Source: Xanthobacteraceae bacterium (GTDB lineage: Bacteria > Pseudomonadota > Alphaproteobacteria > Rhizobiales > Xanthobacteraceae). Taken from it: DNA of 12,404 nucleotides. The notes below the pieces were generated by a model, which did no database searches, was not told where the DNA came from, and was given only the letters and a program-made list of their open reading frames with translations. The position numbers were made by a program, and so were the translations under genes. Positions 1-6,668 of this stretch are shown piece by piece. The stretch covers positions 1 through 12,404 of the forward strand of contig JASHSE010000524.1 in the NCBI GenBank assembly GCA_030036975.1, given 5' to 3'. How positions within the stretch are numbered: position 1 is the stretch's first letter; each line of letters starts with the position of its first letter.

Positions 1-173
1 AAACGTTCCGCCACCTCGGTCATCGAGCCCGCCGCCTTGCCGGCCGCCAGTGCGATGAGCCGGCCGCGTGCCGGAAAATCCGGCAGGTGCGGCGGCAGGC
101 ACTGGGCCGGATGTGCGGCGGCTACCGCGGTACGGAACAGCGATTCGAGCAAGTCGCGCGCCGGATTGGCCAT
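1..173 (-). CDS. Glycerate kinase (MOFRL-type), N-terminal part only
   Basis: The 57 visible codons start MANPARDLLESLF and contain LIALAAGKAAGSM. This matches the N-terminus of the bacterial glycerate 2-kinase / putative hydroxypyruvate reductase family (GckA/TtuD type), where a short helix and a proline-containing linker precede a strand and glycine-rich AGKAA turn. Such proteins are about 420 residues long and phosphorylate glycerate in glyoxylate, serine or tartrate metabolism. The rest of the gene lies beyond the left edge of the window. The ATG at 173 is the best start because the family motif begins about 10 residues after it; no strong Shine-Dalgarno sequence is visible. The gene diverges from the DUF1244 gene, leaving 78 bases for both promoters. 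The assignment rests on a short stretch and could not be tested against the catalytic domain. Confidence 0.72.
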   Translation of the reverse strand, partial: MANPARDLLESLFRTAVAAAHPAQCLPPHLPDFPARGRLIALAAGKAAGSMTEVAER

Positions 174-251
174 GAGGTTCGTGGTTTTCGCTATGGCAAG
201 ACGACGGTTGGGTCTTTATGTTCCCGATAGACTTAGACTGCCGAGGACATC

Positions 252-560
252 ATGGCTACCGAGGATAAGACCCGCACCGAGCTCGAAGCCGCCGTGTACC
301 GCCGTCTGGTCGAGCACCTGCGCGCACGCACCGACGTGCAGAATATCGATCTGATGAATCTCGCCGGCTTTTGCCGCAATTGCCTGTCGAACTGGATGAA
401 GGACGCCGCTGACGCGCGCGGCGTGCCGATGAGCAAGGAACAAAGCCGCGAGATCGTTTACGGCATGCCGTACGACGAGTGGCGCGCCAAGCACCAGAAG
501 GACGCCACGCCGCAGCAGAAGGCGGCATTCGAAAAGGCACAAGCAAGCCAAAAGCACTGA
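252..560 (+). CDS. DUF1244 family protein
   Basis: This 102-residue protein is full length for DUF1244, a small conserved alphaproteobacterial family of unknown function. The diagnostic core is present: RTDVQNIDLMNLAGFCRNC followed by LSNW (residues 26-48), then a YGMPYDEW segment near residue 70. The two cysteines at 41 and 44 form a CxxC pair that could bind metal or be redox active, but no role is established that I know of. The tail is Lys/Ala/Gln-rich and probably helical or disordered. GAGG at 243-246 sits 5 bases before the ATG and supports this start. No signal peptide or membrane segment is seen, so the protein is probably cytoplasmic. It lies 115 bases upstream of gapR on the same strand; co-transcription is possible but unproven. 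Confidence 0.88.
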   Translation: MATEDKTRTELEAAVYRRLVEHLRARTDVQNIDLMNLAGFCRNCLSNWMKDAADARGVPMSKEQSREIVYGMPYDEWRAKHQKDATPQQKAAFEKAQASQKH

Positions 561-644
561 GCGGCGCGATTTCGTGCCGGCGCCCTGTGCGTTGTGTGGA
601 TGAGCGGTCTGGCGCCTTGACGGCGGTCGCCGCGATTGCCGAAA

Positions 645-666
645 CCTCATGGCGCTTGTCATGAGG
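645..666 (+). promoter_or_regulatory. Hairpin covering the gapR ribosome binding site
   Basis: A perfect 7-bp inverted repeat, CCTCATG (645-651) and CATGAGG (660-666), has an 8-base loop. Its 3' arm takes in the AGG of the AGGAG Shine-Dalgarno sequence (664-668) that serves the gapR ATG at 676. In the mRNA it would fold into a small stem that partly hides the ribosome binding site. The repeat is seen directly; a regulatory role is inference. Confidence 0.45.
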
Positions 667-675
667 AGTGCCCCG

Positions 676-951
676 ATGGCTAACGCCGCCGTCCACGATG
701 ATCAGCCCGCCGCCCATCGCTTCGCCAAGGACCAGCTCAAGGCCTTCGTCGAACGCGTCGAACGGCTCGAGGAAGAAAAGAAGGCGATCGCAGACGACAT
801 TCGCGACGTCTACGGCGAGGCCAAGGTCAACGGCTTTGACGTCAAGGCGCTGCGCACGGTCGTCCGCCTGCGCAAGCAGGACGTCAACGAGCGCAAGGAA
901 CAGGAAGCGATCCTGGAAACCTACCTGCACGCTCTTGGCATGTTGGTTTGA
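676..951 (+). CDS. gapR: GapR family nucleoid-associated protein (DUF2312)
   Basis: The 91-residue product matches the GapR/DUF2312 family nearly end to end. It has a helical RFAKDQLKAFVERVERLEEE segment (residues about 15-34), then KKAIADDIRDVYGEAKVNGF, and a basic LRTVVRLRKQDVNERKEQE helix. GapR in Caulobacter is an essential tetrameric protein that clamps overtwisted, AT-rich DNA ahead of forks and RNA polymerase and stimulates topoisomerases; that is family knowledge and not visible here. I chose the ATG at 676 because AGGAG (664-668) lies 7 bases before it. An in-frame ATG at 649 would add nine poorly conserved residues and would place the Shine-Dalgarno sequence inside the gene. The gene converges on xseB, with a palindromic repeat between them. 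Confidence 0.93.
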   Translation: MANAAVHDDQPAAHRFAKDQLKAFVERVERLEEEKKAIADDIRDVYGEAKVNGFDVKALRTVVRLRKQDVNERKEQEAILETYLHALGMLV

Positions 952-977
952 GCGCCGTCATTGTTATACCAATGAGT

Positions 978-1086
978 GTCGTCACCCGTGAGAGCGGGTG
1001 GTCCAGTATCCGGGGCCGGTTAAGCCTGTACTCTAGCGTCCGTGGCTACTGGATGCCCGCTTTCATGCGCGATAGCGGGGACGACG
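978..1086. repeat. Palindromic intergenic repeat element between gapR and xseB
   Basis: Two nested inverted arms are visible. GCGGGTGGTCCAGTA (994-1008) pairs with TACTGGATGCCCGC (1047-1060), allowing small mismatches. The outer GTCGTCACCC (978-987) pairs with GGGGACGACG (1077-1086). Elements with a 'gcggg...ccagta / tactgga...cccgc' layout are scattered in intergenic regions of Bradyrhizobium and Rhodopseudomonas genomes; I recognise the type from memory. It sits between two convergent genes and could also act as a bidirectional transcript end, though it has no T-run. Confidence 0.7.
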
Positions 1087-1095
1087 GACAAGCGT

Positions 1096-1347
1096 CTACT
1101 CCACGTCCAGCGGTTCGGTGCCGCTCGGCTTGCCTTCGGCGCTGAGCGTGATTTTCTCGACGCGCGCTTCGGCCTGGCGTAAGAGCTCCTCACAGCGGCG
1201 CTTGAGCGCTTCGCCGCGTTCGTAAATGGCGACCGATTCCTCGAGCGGCACCTTGCCTTCTTCGAGCCGCCGCACGATCGATTCCAGCTCCTCGATCGCC
1301 CGCTCGAACGGCATTTGCCCGATGTCGTTGCTGTTGGTCTGCGCCAT
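1096..1347 (-). CDS. xseB: Exodeoxyribonuclease VII small subunit
   Basis: The 83-residue protein is the usual size for XseB and carries its signature PFERAIEELESIVRRLEEGK (residues 13-32), followed by VPLEESVAIYERGEALKRRC and a helical tail. XseB is the small regulatory subunit of exonuclease VII; several copies assemble on one XseA and the complex degrades single-stranded DNA to oligonucleotides in the cytoplasm. GGAG at 1354-1357 lies 6 bases before the ATG and fixes the start. The gene is downstream of the deacetylase gene on the same strand, an arrangement I recall from other Hyphomicrobiales. The 172 bases between the two are mostly a repeat element, so co-transcription is uncertain. 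xseA is not in the window. Confidence 0.95.
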   Translation of the reverse strand: MAQTNSNDIGQMPFERAIEELESIVRRLEEGKVPLEESVAIYERGEALKRRCEELLRQAEARVEKITLSAEGKPSGTEPLDVE

Positions 1348-1369
1348 TGCCGGCTCCGAATCCCCTTAT

Positions 1370-1511
1370 CGTAGCTCGGATTGCGCCTGGCGCAATCCGG
1401 GGAGTTTTTGCTCCCGGATTTCGCTTCCGCCTACGCGCTTCGCGCTTCGGCGGACTCGTGCCCTCCGAAGCTCGCGCAGCGAGCACAGGCGGGTCGCTCA
1501 GCCGGGCTACG
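1370..1511. repeat. Second palindromic intergenic repeat element (upstream of xseB)
   Basis: The terminal arms are CGTAGCTCGG (1370-1379) and CCGGGCTACG (1502-1511), inverse complements with one mismatch. Inside are a perfect 17-base dyad (1380-1396, 8-bp arms around a central T) and a CCGGGGAG / CTCCCGG hairpin around 1397-1420. The 'cgtagcccgg ... atttcgct ... ccgggctacg' pattern is common in intergenic DNA of Bradyrhizobium relatives. It differs in sequence from the element at 978-1086. It fills nearly all the space between the deacetylase stop and the xseB start. Confidence 0.7.
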
Positions 1512-1519
1512 GTTCTCGA

Positions 1520-2449
1520 TTATCCGCGCATCAGCGTGAGCACGTGCGCCGCGGCCGAATTGGCGAGCGCTTGCAGATCGTAGCCGCCTTCGAGCAGCGA
1601 CACGAGGCGGCCGTCGGCGCAGCTTTCGGCGACGTCCATGATCTGCTGCGTCGCCCAGACGAAATCGTCTTCTTCCAGATTGATGTTGGCGAGCGGATCG
1701 CGGTAATGCGCGTCGAAGCCCGCGGAGATGACGATCAGCTCGGGGCGGAAGTCGGCGAGCCGTGGCAGGATGCGGCCTTTGAAGGCAGCGCGGAAAGCCT
1801 CGCCGCCGTCACCCGGCCGCAGCGGCGCGTTGACGATGCTGTCGTGCTCGCCGGATTCGGCGACCGCGCCGGTGCCGGGGAACAGCGGCATCTGGTGGGT
1901 CGAGCAATACATCACCGTGTCGTCGGACCAGAAAATCTCCTGCGAGCCGTTGCCGTGGTGCACGTCGAAATCGACGATGGCGGCGCGGGCGATGCCGTGG
2001 CGCTTTTGCGCGTGGCGCGCGGCGATGGCGGCATTGTCGAACAGGCAAAAGCCCATCGGCCGCGCCGTCTCGGCGTGATGGCCGGGCGGCCGCGTGGCGA
2101 CGAAGGCATTCTTGGCGCGCTTGGCAAATACCTCGTCGATCGCGTGCACCGCGCCGCCGACCGCGCGCAGCGCCGCTTCAAAACTGCCAGGCGACATCGA
2201 GGTGTCGGCATCGAGCCGCACCAGCCCTTCGCGCGGCGTGGCGTCGCGAAGCTCGACGATGTAGTCCATCGGGTGACACAGCGCGATCGTCTCGAGCTCC
2301 GCTGCAGGGGCGGCGACGCGCGCCAGCGACTGGAATTTCTCCGCCTCCAGCGCGCGCTCGATGGCGCGCAGCCGGTCCGGCCGCTCGGGATGGCCGACCG
2401 GAGTGAGGTGTTCGAGGCAGGCTGGATGGGTGATCAGAAGCGTGGACAT
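1520..2449 (-). CDS. Histone deacetylase family protein (class II-like amidohydrolase)
   Basis: This 309-residue zinc amidohydrolase is of the bacterial HDAC / acetylpolyamine amidohydrolase / AcuC superfamily, which removes acetyl groups from amines; the natural substrate here is unknown. The full set of motifs is present: HPERPDRL (residues 20-27), the tandem active-site histidines in RPPGHHAE (H124, H125), DFDVHHGNG with zinc ligands D162 and H164, SAGFDAH with the third ligand D246, and LLEGGYD with Y290 as the likely transition-state Tyr. Length and motif spacing are normal, so it should be active. No signal peptide is visible. The ATG at 2449 gives the expected N-terminus (TLLITHPACLEHLTPVGHPE), although no clear Shine-Dalgarno sequence precedes it. 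It lies 84 bases below the acyl-CoA dehydrogenase gene and upstream of xseB. Confidence 0.94.
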   Translation of the reverse strand: MSTLLITHPACLEHLTPVGHPERPDRLRAIERALEAEKFQSLARVAAPAAELETIALCHPMDYIVELRDATPREGLVRLDADTSMSPGSFEAALRAVGGAVHAIDEVFAKRAKNAFVATRPPGHHAETARPMGFCLFDNAAIAARHAQKRHGIARAAIVDFDVHHGNGSQEIFWSDDTVMYCSTHQMPLFPGTGAVAESGEHDSIVNAPLRPGDGGEAFRAAFKGRILPRLADFRPELIVISAGFDAHYRDPLANINLEEDDFVWATQQIMDVAESCADGRLVSLLEGGYDLQALANSAAAHVLTLMRG

Positions 2450-2533
2450 TGGCGCATATGTAAGCCGGCTTGAGCGCAGGGGAAAGCCATCATCGCGGTC
2501 CGCTACCCCTTGATTGATTGGTGTGAGGGGCGG

Positions 2534-4303
2534 CTACGCCAGCGCAGCGTCCGCGCCGAGCACGCTGGGCGCGCTCTCGATGATAGTGCGCTCAAGCCCG
2601 CCGGCCTGCACGGCGAAATTTTCGGCGAAAAAGCGCGCCAGCGCCGCGCGCGGCGCGGCCTCATCGCCGTCGCGCGCCGCTGCCAATGCCTGCCGGGCGA
2701 GGAGGCAGCCGCCCGTGGCAAAGCCGAACAGCCGCAGATACGGTGTGGCGCCGGCGAGCGCCGCTTCGGCGTCCTTGTCGAGCCGACCGAGCAGCCATCC
2801 GGTCGCGCGCGCCAGACTGTCGATCGCTTCGGCAAGCCGCGCCGGCGCCAGGCCAAAAGCCGGGTTGTTGCTCGCTTCGAGCGCGTCGACGGTGGTGCGC
2901 AAATCCTTGATGTGCGCCGCAACCGTGGCGCCGCCGCCCAGTGGCAGCTTGCGGGTGACCAGATCGATCGCCTGAATGCCGTTGGTGCCTTCGTAGATCG
3001 CGGCAATCCGGGCGTCGCGATAAAGCTGCGCCGCCCCGGTTTCCTCGATATAGCCCATGCCGCCGTGCACCTGCACGCCGAGCGAGGTGACCTCGATGCC
3101 GACGTCGGTTGAGAACGCCTTGGCGGTCGGGGTAAGCAGCGAGGCACGCTCCTGCGCCGTCTGGCGCGCCGCGGCTTCAGTCGCGCGCTCCGAACGGTCG
3201 ATTGCGATCGCGGTCGCGTAACAGACCGCGCGCGCGGCCGCAGTCAGCGCGCGCATCGACAGCAGCATGCGGCGCACGTCCGGATGCGCGATGATCGGCG
3301 CCGATTGCGTCGCCGGCATGCCGGCGGCGCGGCCCTGGCGGCGCTCGCGCGCATAGGCGAGCGCCTGCTGCGTGGCGCATTCGGCGACGCCGACGCCCTG
3401 CAGGCCGACCGCAAGCCGCGCCTGGTTCATCATGGTGAACATGGCGGCCATGCCGCCGTTCTCCGCGCCGACCAGATAGCCGACGGCGCCGTCCTGGTCG
3501 CCGAGCATCATGGTGCAGGTCGGCGAGCCGTGGATGCCGAGCTTGTGCTCGACCGAATGGGCGCGGATGTCGTTGCGGGCGCCGAGCGAGCCGTCGGCAT
3601 TGACCAGGAATTTCGGCACCAGGAACAGCGAGATGCCGCGCGTGCCGGGTGGCGCGTCGGGCAGCCGCGCCAGCACAAAATGGATGATGTTGTCGGTGAG
3701 GTCGTGCTCGCCATAGGTGATGAAGATCTTCTGTCCCTTGAGACGAAAGGTGCCGTCGGCGGCGCGCTCGGCGCGGGTGCGCAGCGCGCCGACGTCGGAG
3801 CCGGCCTGCGGCTCGGTGAGCTGCATGGTGCCCGTCCACTCGCCGGAGACGAGCTTCGGCAAATACCTGCGCTTGAGTGCATCGCTGCCGTGCGCTTGCA
3901 GGGCGTCGATCGCGCCGATGGTGAGCATCGGGCCGTCGCTAAACGCGATCGAGGCGCCGTGCCACATCTCGATGCAGGCGGCGTTGACGACCTGCGGCAG
4001 CGCCTGGCCGCCCCATTCGACCGGCGCGGCAAGTCCGTTCCAGCCGCCGCTGCGCCAGCCGTTATACGCCTCTTTCCAGCCCGGCGGCGTGGTCACGGTG
4101 CCGTCCTTGAACGGCGTACCGTAGTGGTCGCCGACGCGGTTGAGCGGCGCGATGACTTCGGCGGCGAAGCGGCCGGCTTCGGCCAACACGGCGTCGACGT
4201 CAGCCATGGTGAGATCGCCGAACAAACCTTCGTCAATCGCGGCGGGTAGCGCGGCGGATTTCAGCGCCGCAGCGATGTCGGCAAGCGGGGCCCGATAGGT
4301 CAC
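2534..4303 (-). CDS. Acyl-CoA dehydrogenase, long (DmdC-like) form with C-terminal extension
   Basis: This 589-residue FAD enzyme should introduce the alpha-beta double bond into an acyl-CoA. Visible motifs are MQLTEPQAGSDVGALRT (about 160-176, FAD and substrate binding), KIFITYGEHD (192-201), the QVHGGMGYIEETG helix (411-423) and IYEGTNGIQ (436-444), where E438 is at the catalytic-base position of the family. About 140 extra residues follow, as in the roughly 590-residue subfamily that includes 3-methylmercaptopropionyl-CoA dehydrogenase DmdC; true substrate specificity cannot be read from sequence. The start is GTG at 4303. It overlaps the short-chain dehydrogenase stop in the string GTGA and has AGGAGG at 4310-4315, 6 bases upstream, inside the last codons of that gene, so translation is probably coupled. 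It is the last gene of the three-gene acyl-CoA operon. Confidence 0.93.
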   Translation of the reverse strand: MTYRAPLADIAAALKSAALPAAIDEGLFGDLTMADVDAVLAEAGRFAAEVIAPLNRVGDHYGTPFKDGTVTTPPGWKEAYNGWRSGGWNGLAAPVEWGGQALPQVVNAACIEMWHGASIAFSDGPMLTIGAIDALQAHGSDALKRRYLPKLVSGEWTGTMQLTEPQAGSDVGALRTRAERAADGTFRLKGQKIFITYGEHDLTDNIIHFVLARLPDAPPGTRGISLFLVPKFLVNADGSLGARNDIRAHSVEHKLGIHGSPTCTMMLGDQDGAVGYLVGAENGGMAAMFTMMNQARLAVGLQGVGVAECATQQALAYARERRQGRAAGMPATQSAPIIAHPDVRRMLLSMRALTAAARAVCYATAIAIDRSERATEAAARQTAQERASLLTPTAKAFSTDVGIEVTSLGVQVHGGMGYIEETGAAQLYRDARIAAIYEGTNGIQAIDLVTRKLPLGGGATVAAHIKDLRTTVDALEASNNPAFGLAPARLAEAIDSLARATGWLLGRLDKDAEAALAGATPYLRLFGFATGGCLLARQALAAARDGDEAAPRAALARFFAENFAVQAGGLERTIIESAPSVLGADAALA

Positions 4304-5196
4304 CGGCGACCTCCTTCTTCGACGGTTTCGACGTTCGGCGGCGGCGCAATGTCGTCGGGGAGGAAAAAGTCGCGCGACAAGACTTGAGTCGCGTCGATGC
4401 GATAAGGCTCGAAATCGCGCACGCCGCGCTCAGCGAGAAAGCTGTCATCGATGAGAAAACGGCCGGTGAGCGCGCGCGATGGCGATATGAAAATCTCGTA
4501 GGCTGCATCGGCCATGATCTCGGGCTTGCGCGCCTTGCGCATGCGCTCCTCGCCGCCGAGCAAATTCTTGATCGCCGCGGTGGCGATGATGCTGCGCGGC
4601 CACAGCGCATTGACTGCGATGGCCTTGTCCCGCAGCTCGCCGGAAAGCCCGAGCACCACCAGACTCATGCCGAACTTCGCCATGCTGTAGGCGGTGTGCG
4701 GCGCGAACCATTTTTCCTTCATGTCGAGTGGCGGCGAGATCATCAGGATGTGCGGGTTGGCGGCGCGCTCCAGATAGGGGAGGGCGTATTTGGACACGAG
4801 GAATGAGCCGCGTGCGTTGATCTGATGCATGAGGTCGAACCGCTTCATGTCAGTATCGGCCACCGGCGTAAGCTGAATGGCGCTGGCGTTGTTGACGACG
4901 ATGTCGATGCCGCCGAAAGCTTCCGCCGTCGTTTCGAGCGCCTGCCGCACCGCTGCGTCATCGCGCACGTCGACGACGAGCGGCAGCGCCTTGCCGCCGG
5001 CGCGCTCGACGTCGGCGGCGGCGCTGTAGATGGTGCCTGCGAGCTTGGGATGCGGCTGCGCCGTTTTCGCAGCGATGGCGATGTTGGCGCCGTCGCGTGC
5101 CGCACGCAACGCGATTGCAAGGCCGATGCCGCGCGAGGCGCCGGTGATGAACAGCGTCTTGCCGGCGAGGGGCCGCATGGGCGAGGCCGGGTTCAT
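4300..5196 (-). CDS. Short-chain dehydrogenase/reductase (HSDL2-like)
   Basis: This 298-residue NAD(P)-dependent SDR has the Rossmann motif TGASRGIG (18-25), NNAS (102-105), the catalytic serine in MISPP (S154) and the YxxxK pair Y170/K174 in AYSMAKFGMS. The overall pattern, with IDIVVNNASAIQLTPV and a long C-terminal tail after the SDR core, resembles the SDR domain of hydroxysteroid dehydrogenase-like protein 2 and bacterial citronellol/citronellal-type SDRs. It lacks the sterol-carrier domain of the animal protein. It probably oxidises a hydroxyl or reduces a carbonyl on an acyl or isoprenoid substrate. Its ATG overlaps the stop of the upstream crotonase in ATGA (5193-5196), and its own stop overlaps the dehydrogenase start. 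An in-frame ATG at codon 7 is an alternative start, but the 4-base overlap favours 5196. Confidence 0.9.
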   Translation of the reverse strand: MNPASPMRPLAGKTLFITGASRGIGLAIALRAARDGANIAIAAKTAQPHPKLAGTIYSAAADVERAGGKALPLVVDVRDDAAVRQALETTAEAFGGIDIVVNNASAIQLTPVADTDMKRFDLMHQINARGSFLVSKYALPYLERAANPHILMISPPLDMKEKWFAPHTAYSMAKFGMSLVVLGLSGELRDKAIAVNALWPRSIIATAAIKNLLGGEERMRKARKPEIMADAAYEIFISPSRALTGRFLIDDSFLAERGVRDFEPYRIDATQVLSRDFFLPDDIAPPPNVETVEEGGRR

Positions 5197-5960
5197 TTGC
5201 GGCGCGACAGGAAGGCGGTGAACGCGGCGCGCGCCTCGTCCGATTGCAGCCGTTCGCGAAAGGCCATGGCCTCGGTATCGATGCGCCGCGCGACCTCGTC
5301 AAGCTCGCCGCGCAGGAGCGCCCGCGATTGCGCCACCGCGCCGGCCGGCAGTGCTGCGATCTCGCGCGCGGCGGCCAACGCAGTCGCTTCGACGAGCGTG
5401 GCATCCACTACGTCGTTGACGATGCCGGCTTCCTTGGCGGCTGCGGCACTGAGGGGCCGGCCCATGACCAGAAGCGCGAAAGCCCGCGCATGGCCCATGC
5501 GCCGCGGCCCGAGCAGGCTCGATGCGGCTTCCGGAAGCAGGCCGAGGCGGGTGAAGGGGGTGGCGAAGGTCGCGCTATTTGCCGCGACCACATAGTCGCA
5601 GTGCAGCAGCATGGTGGTGCCAATGCCGACGGCAAGGCCACCGACCGCCGCGACCAATGGCTTTTGGTTTTTCGCCAGGGCATGGAGGAATTCGATGGTC
5701 TTCGGCCGCAGGCCGCCGCTTTGTGCCGATTCCAAAAATTCGCCGATGTCGGCACCGGCGCAGAATGCGCCCGGCGCACCGGCGAGCACGACGCTGCGGA
5801 TCGTCGCGCTTTCGTTGGCCTCGCCCAAGGCGCGCGTGATCGCCGCATACATCGGCTCCGTCAGCGCGTTCTTCTTTTCCGGCCGATTGAGCCGGATGAC
5901 GCGCACCGGCCCGTCGTCGGCGACCGCCACCTGATCGGTCGGATCGCTCTGATGGCTCAT
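5193..5960 (-). CDS. Enoyl-CoA hydratase/isomerase family, probably a delta3-delta2 isomerase (ECI2-like)
   Basis: This 255-residue crotonase-fold protein has the oxyanion-hole motif FCAGADIGEF (67-76) and the second turn AAVGGLAVGIG (104-114). When aligned by hand to rat mitochondrial enoyl-CoA hydratase, both catalytic glutamates are missing: T116 replaces Glu144 and F136 replaces Glu164. Instead E144 in TRLGLLPEAASSLL matches the catalytic Glu in the LGQSPEGCSSY segment of the ECI2/PECI delta3-delta2-enoyl-CoA isomerases. It is therefore more likely an isomerase that moves a cis/trans-3 double bond to position 2 than a hydratase. It is the first gene of the operon, with GAGGA (5965-5969) before its ATG, and is coupled by ATGA to the dehydrogenase below. 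Activity is inferred from residue positions only. Confidence 0.88.
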   Translation of the reverse strand: MSHQSDPTDQVAVADDGPVRVIRLNRPEKKNALTEPMYAAITRALGEANESATIRSVVLAGAPGAFCAGADIGEFLESAQSGGLRPKTIEFLHALAKNQKPLVAAVGGLAVGIGTTMLLHCDYVVAANSATFATPFTRLGLLPEAASSLLGPRRMGHARAFALLVMGRPLSAAAAKEAGIVNDVVDATLVEATALAAAREIAALPAGAVAQSRALLRGELDEVARRIDTEAMAFRERLQSDEARAAFTAFLSRRK

Positions 5961-6043
5961 AGGATCCTCGTTGAACGGGCGGACCGCGAAGTGGGCCAGA
6001 CACGAGCCGATCGGCCCGGAAACGAAAGCATCAGTATAAAGAC

Positions 6044-6056
6044 ATTATAGTATAAT
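6044..6056. promoter_or_regulatory. AT-rich dyad reading as a -10 element on both strands
   Basis: ATTATA (6044-6049), a central G, and TATAAT (6051-6056) form a perfect dyad. It presents a consensus TATAAT -10 hexamer toward the crotonase operon (minus) and toward tRNA-Gln (plus). No good -35 hexamer is visible at 16-18 bases on either side. The surrounding 5961-6220 stretch has no gene; it also contains a 7-bp hairpin at 6128-6147 and GC-rich near-palindromes just before the tRNA. Confidence 0.35.
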
Positions 6057-6220
6057 AAGGCCCTTTGCGACCGCGTGGTGGATAGCGGGTTCTAAGTAGG
6101 GCGGCTGGGCGCGGATGTGGGAGGCCTCCGCCGAAGTTGATCGGCGGCGGGCACGCCATTATGGTGCGCCGCCGCAGGCGAGCGAACCGGCACCCGCCGG
6201 CGACAATCCGACGGCGCTTT

Positions 6221-6295
6221 TGGGGCGTAGCCAAGTGGTAAGGCAGCGGATTTTGATTCCGCCATGCGGAGGTTCGAATCCTCCCGCCCCAGCCA
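6221..6295 (+). tRNA. tRNA-Gln (anticodon TTG)
   Basis: The cloverleaf is complete. The acceptor stem is TGGGGCG (6221-6227) paired with CGCCCCA (6285-6291), and discriminator G plus an encoded CCA follow (6292-6295). The D arm is GCCAAGTGGTAAGGC. The anticodon arm GCGGA / TTTTGAT / TCCGC gives anticodon TTG, reading CAA (Gln). The T arm is GGAGG TTCGAAT CCTCC. All stems pair without mismatch. tRNA 3' ends are common integration sites for mobile elements, and the accessory-looking genes begin to the right of this one. Confidence 0.97.
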
Positions 6296-6668
6296 GGCCA
6301 AGCGAGAAGCAACGTCAGCGCGTTACGAAGTGTTTTCGGACGCCGCCGGTGGCGACCGGAATGGCCATTTCTTGGAGCAATTCCGGAGCAAGCGCAGAGG
6401 AAATTTTCCTGGGACTTTTCGGGCGGCGTCAACCAAGCTGCAACCCTTCGAGGTTGCCGTCGAGGCGCTGAACAAACAAAGCTTACGGCGAGCGCGATGT
6501 CACGCTTGCGGATGCGTTCGTGACGCTCGGGCACGACTGCCTTGGCGAAGCATCCGGAGACAGCCTTTCACGCGCTGGCGATGCGCCTGTACGTGCCTTG
6601 AGATCGCGCCTAACATTGCGTGGCTCTCGGGCGATGCGTCCGGCATCGAGGACAGCGTTGCGGAGAAC
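6296..6668. other. Intergenic stretch without a convincing gene
   Basis: No reading frame here has both a plausible start and a recognisable product. The longer frames either run through the tRNA gene or are antisense to it. A loose hairpin, GTCACG (6499-6504) with CGTGAC (6519-6524) around a 14-base loop, lies 145 bases past the YcaO stop and could help end that transcript, but it has no T-run. A 36-codon frame from the ATG at 6361 to 6471 has no supporting features. Confidence 0.5.

Noticed and set aside
1226..2473. Long open frame on the plus strand opposite the deacetylase gene
   Set aside because: The minus-strand deacetylase with complete zinc motifs explains this DNA. The antisense frame is a by-product of high GC content and shows no family motif.
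2505..2530. Inverted repeat ACCCCT / AGGGG between the acyl-CoA dehydrogenase and the deacetylase as a terminator
   Set aside because: The stem is only 5 bp with a loop of about 15 bases and no T-run.
3284..4249. Long plus-strand open frame opposite the acyl-CoA dehydrogenase
   Set aside because: It is antisense to a gene with clear FAD and catalytic motifs; the predicted protein is Ala/Arg/Gly-rich with no recognisable domain.
6031..6534. Minus-strand frame spanning the tRNA-Gln gene
   Set aside because: It is antisense through the tRNA; sequences like RIRTSAWRNQNPLPYHLA are typical false translations of reverse-complemented tRNA genes.
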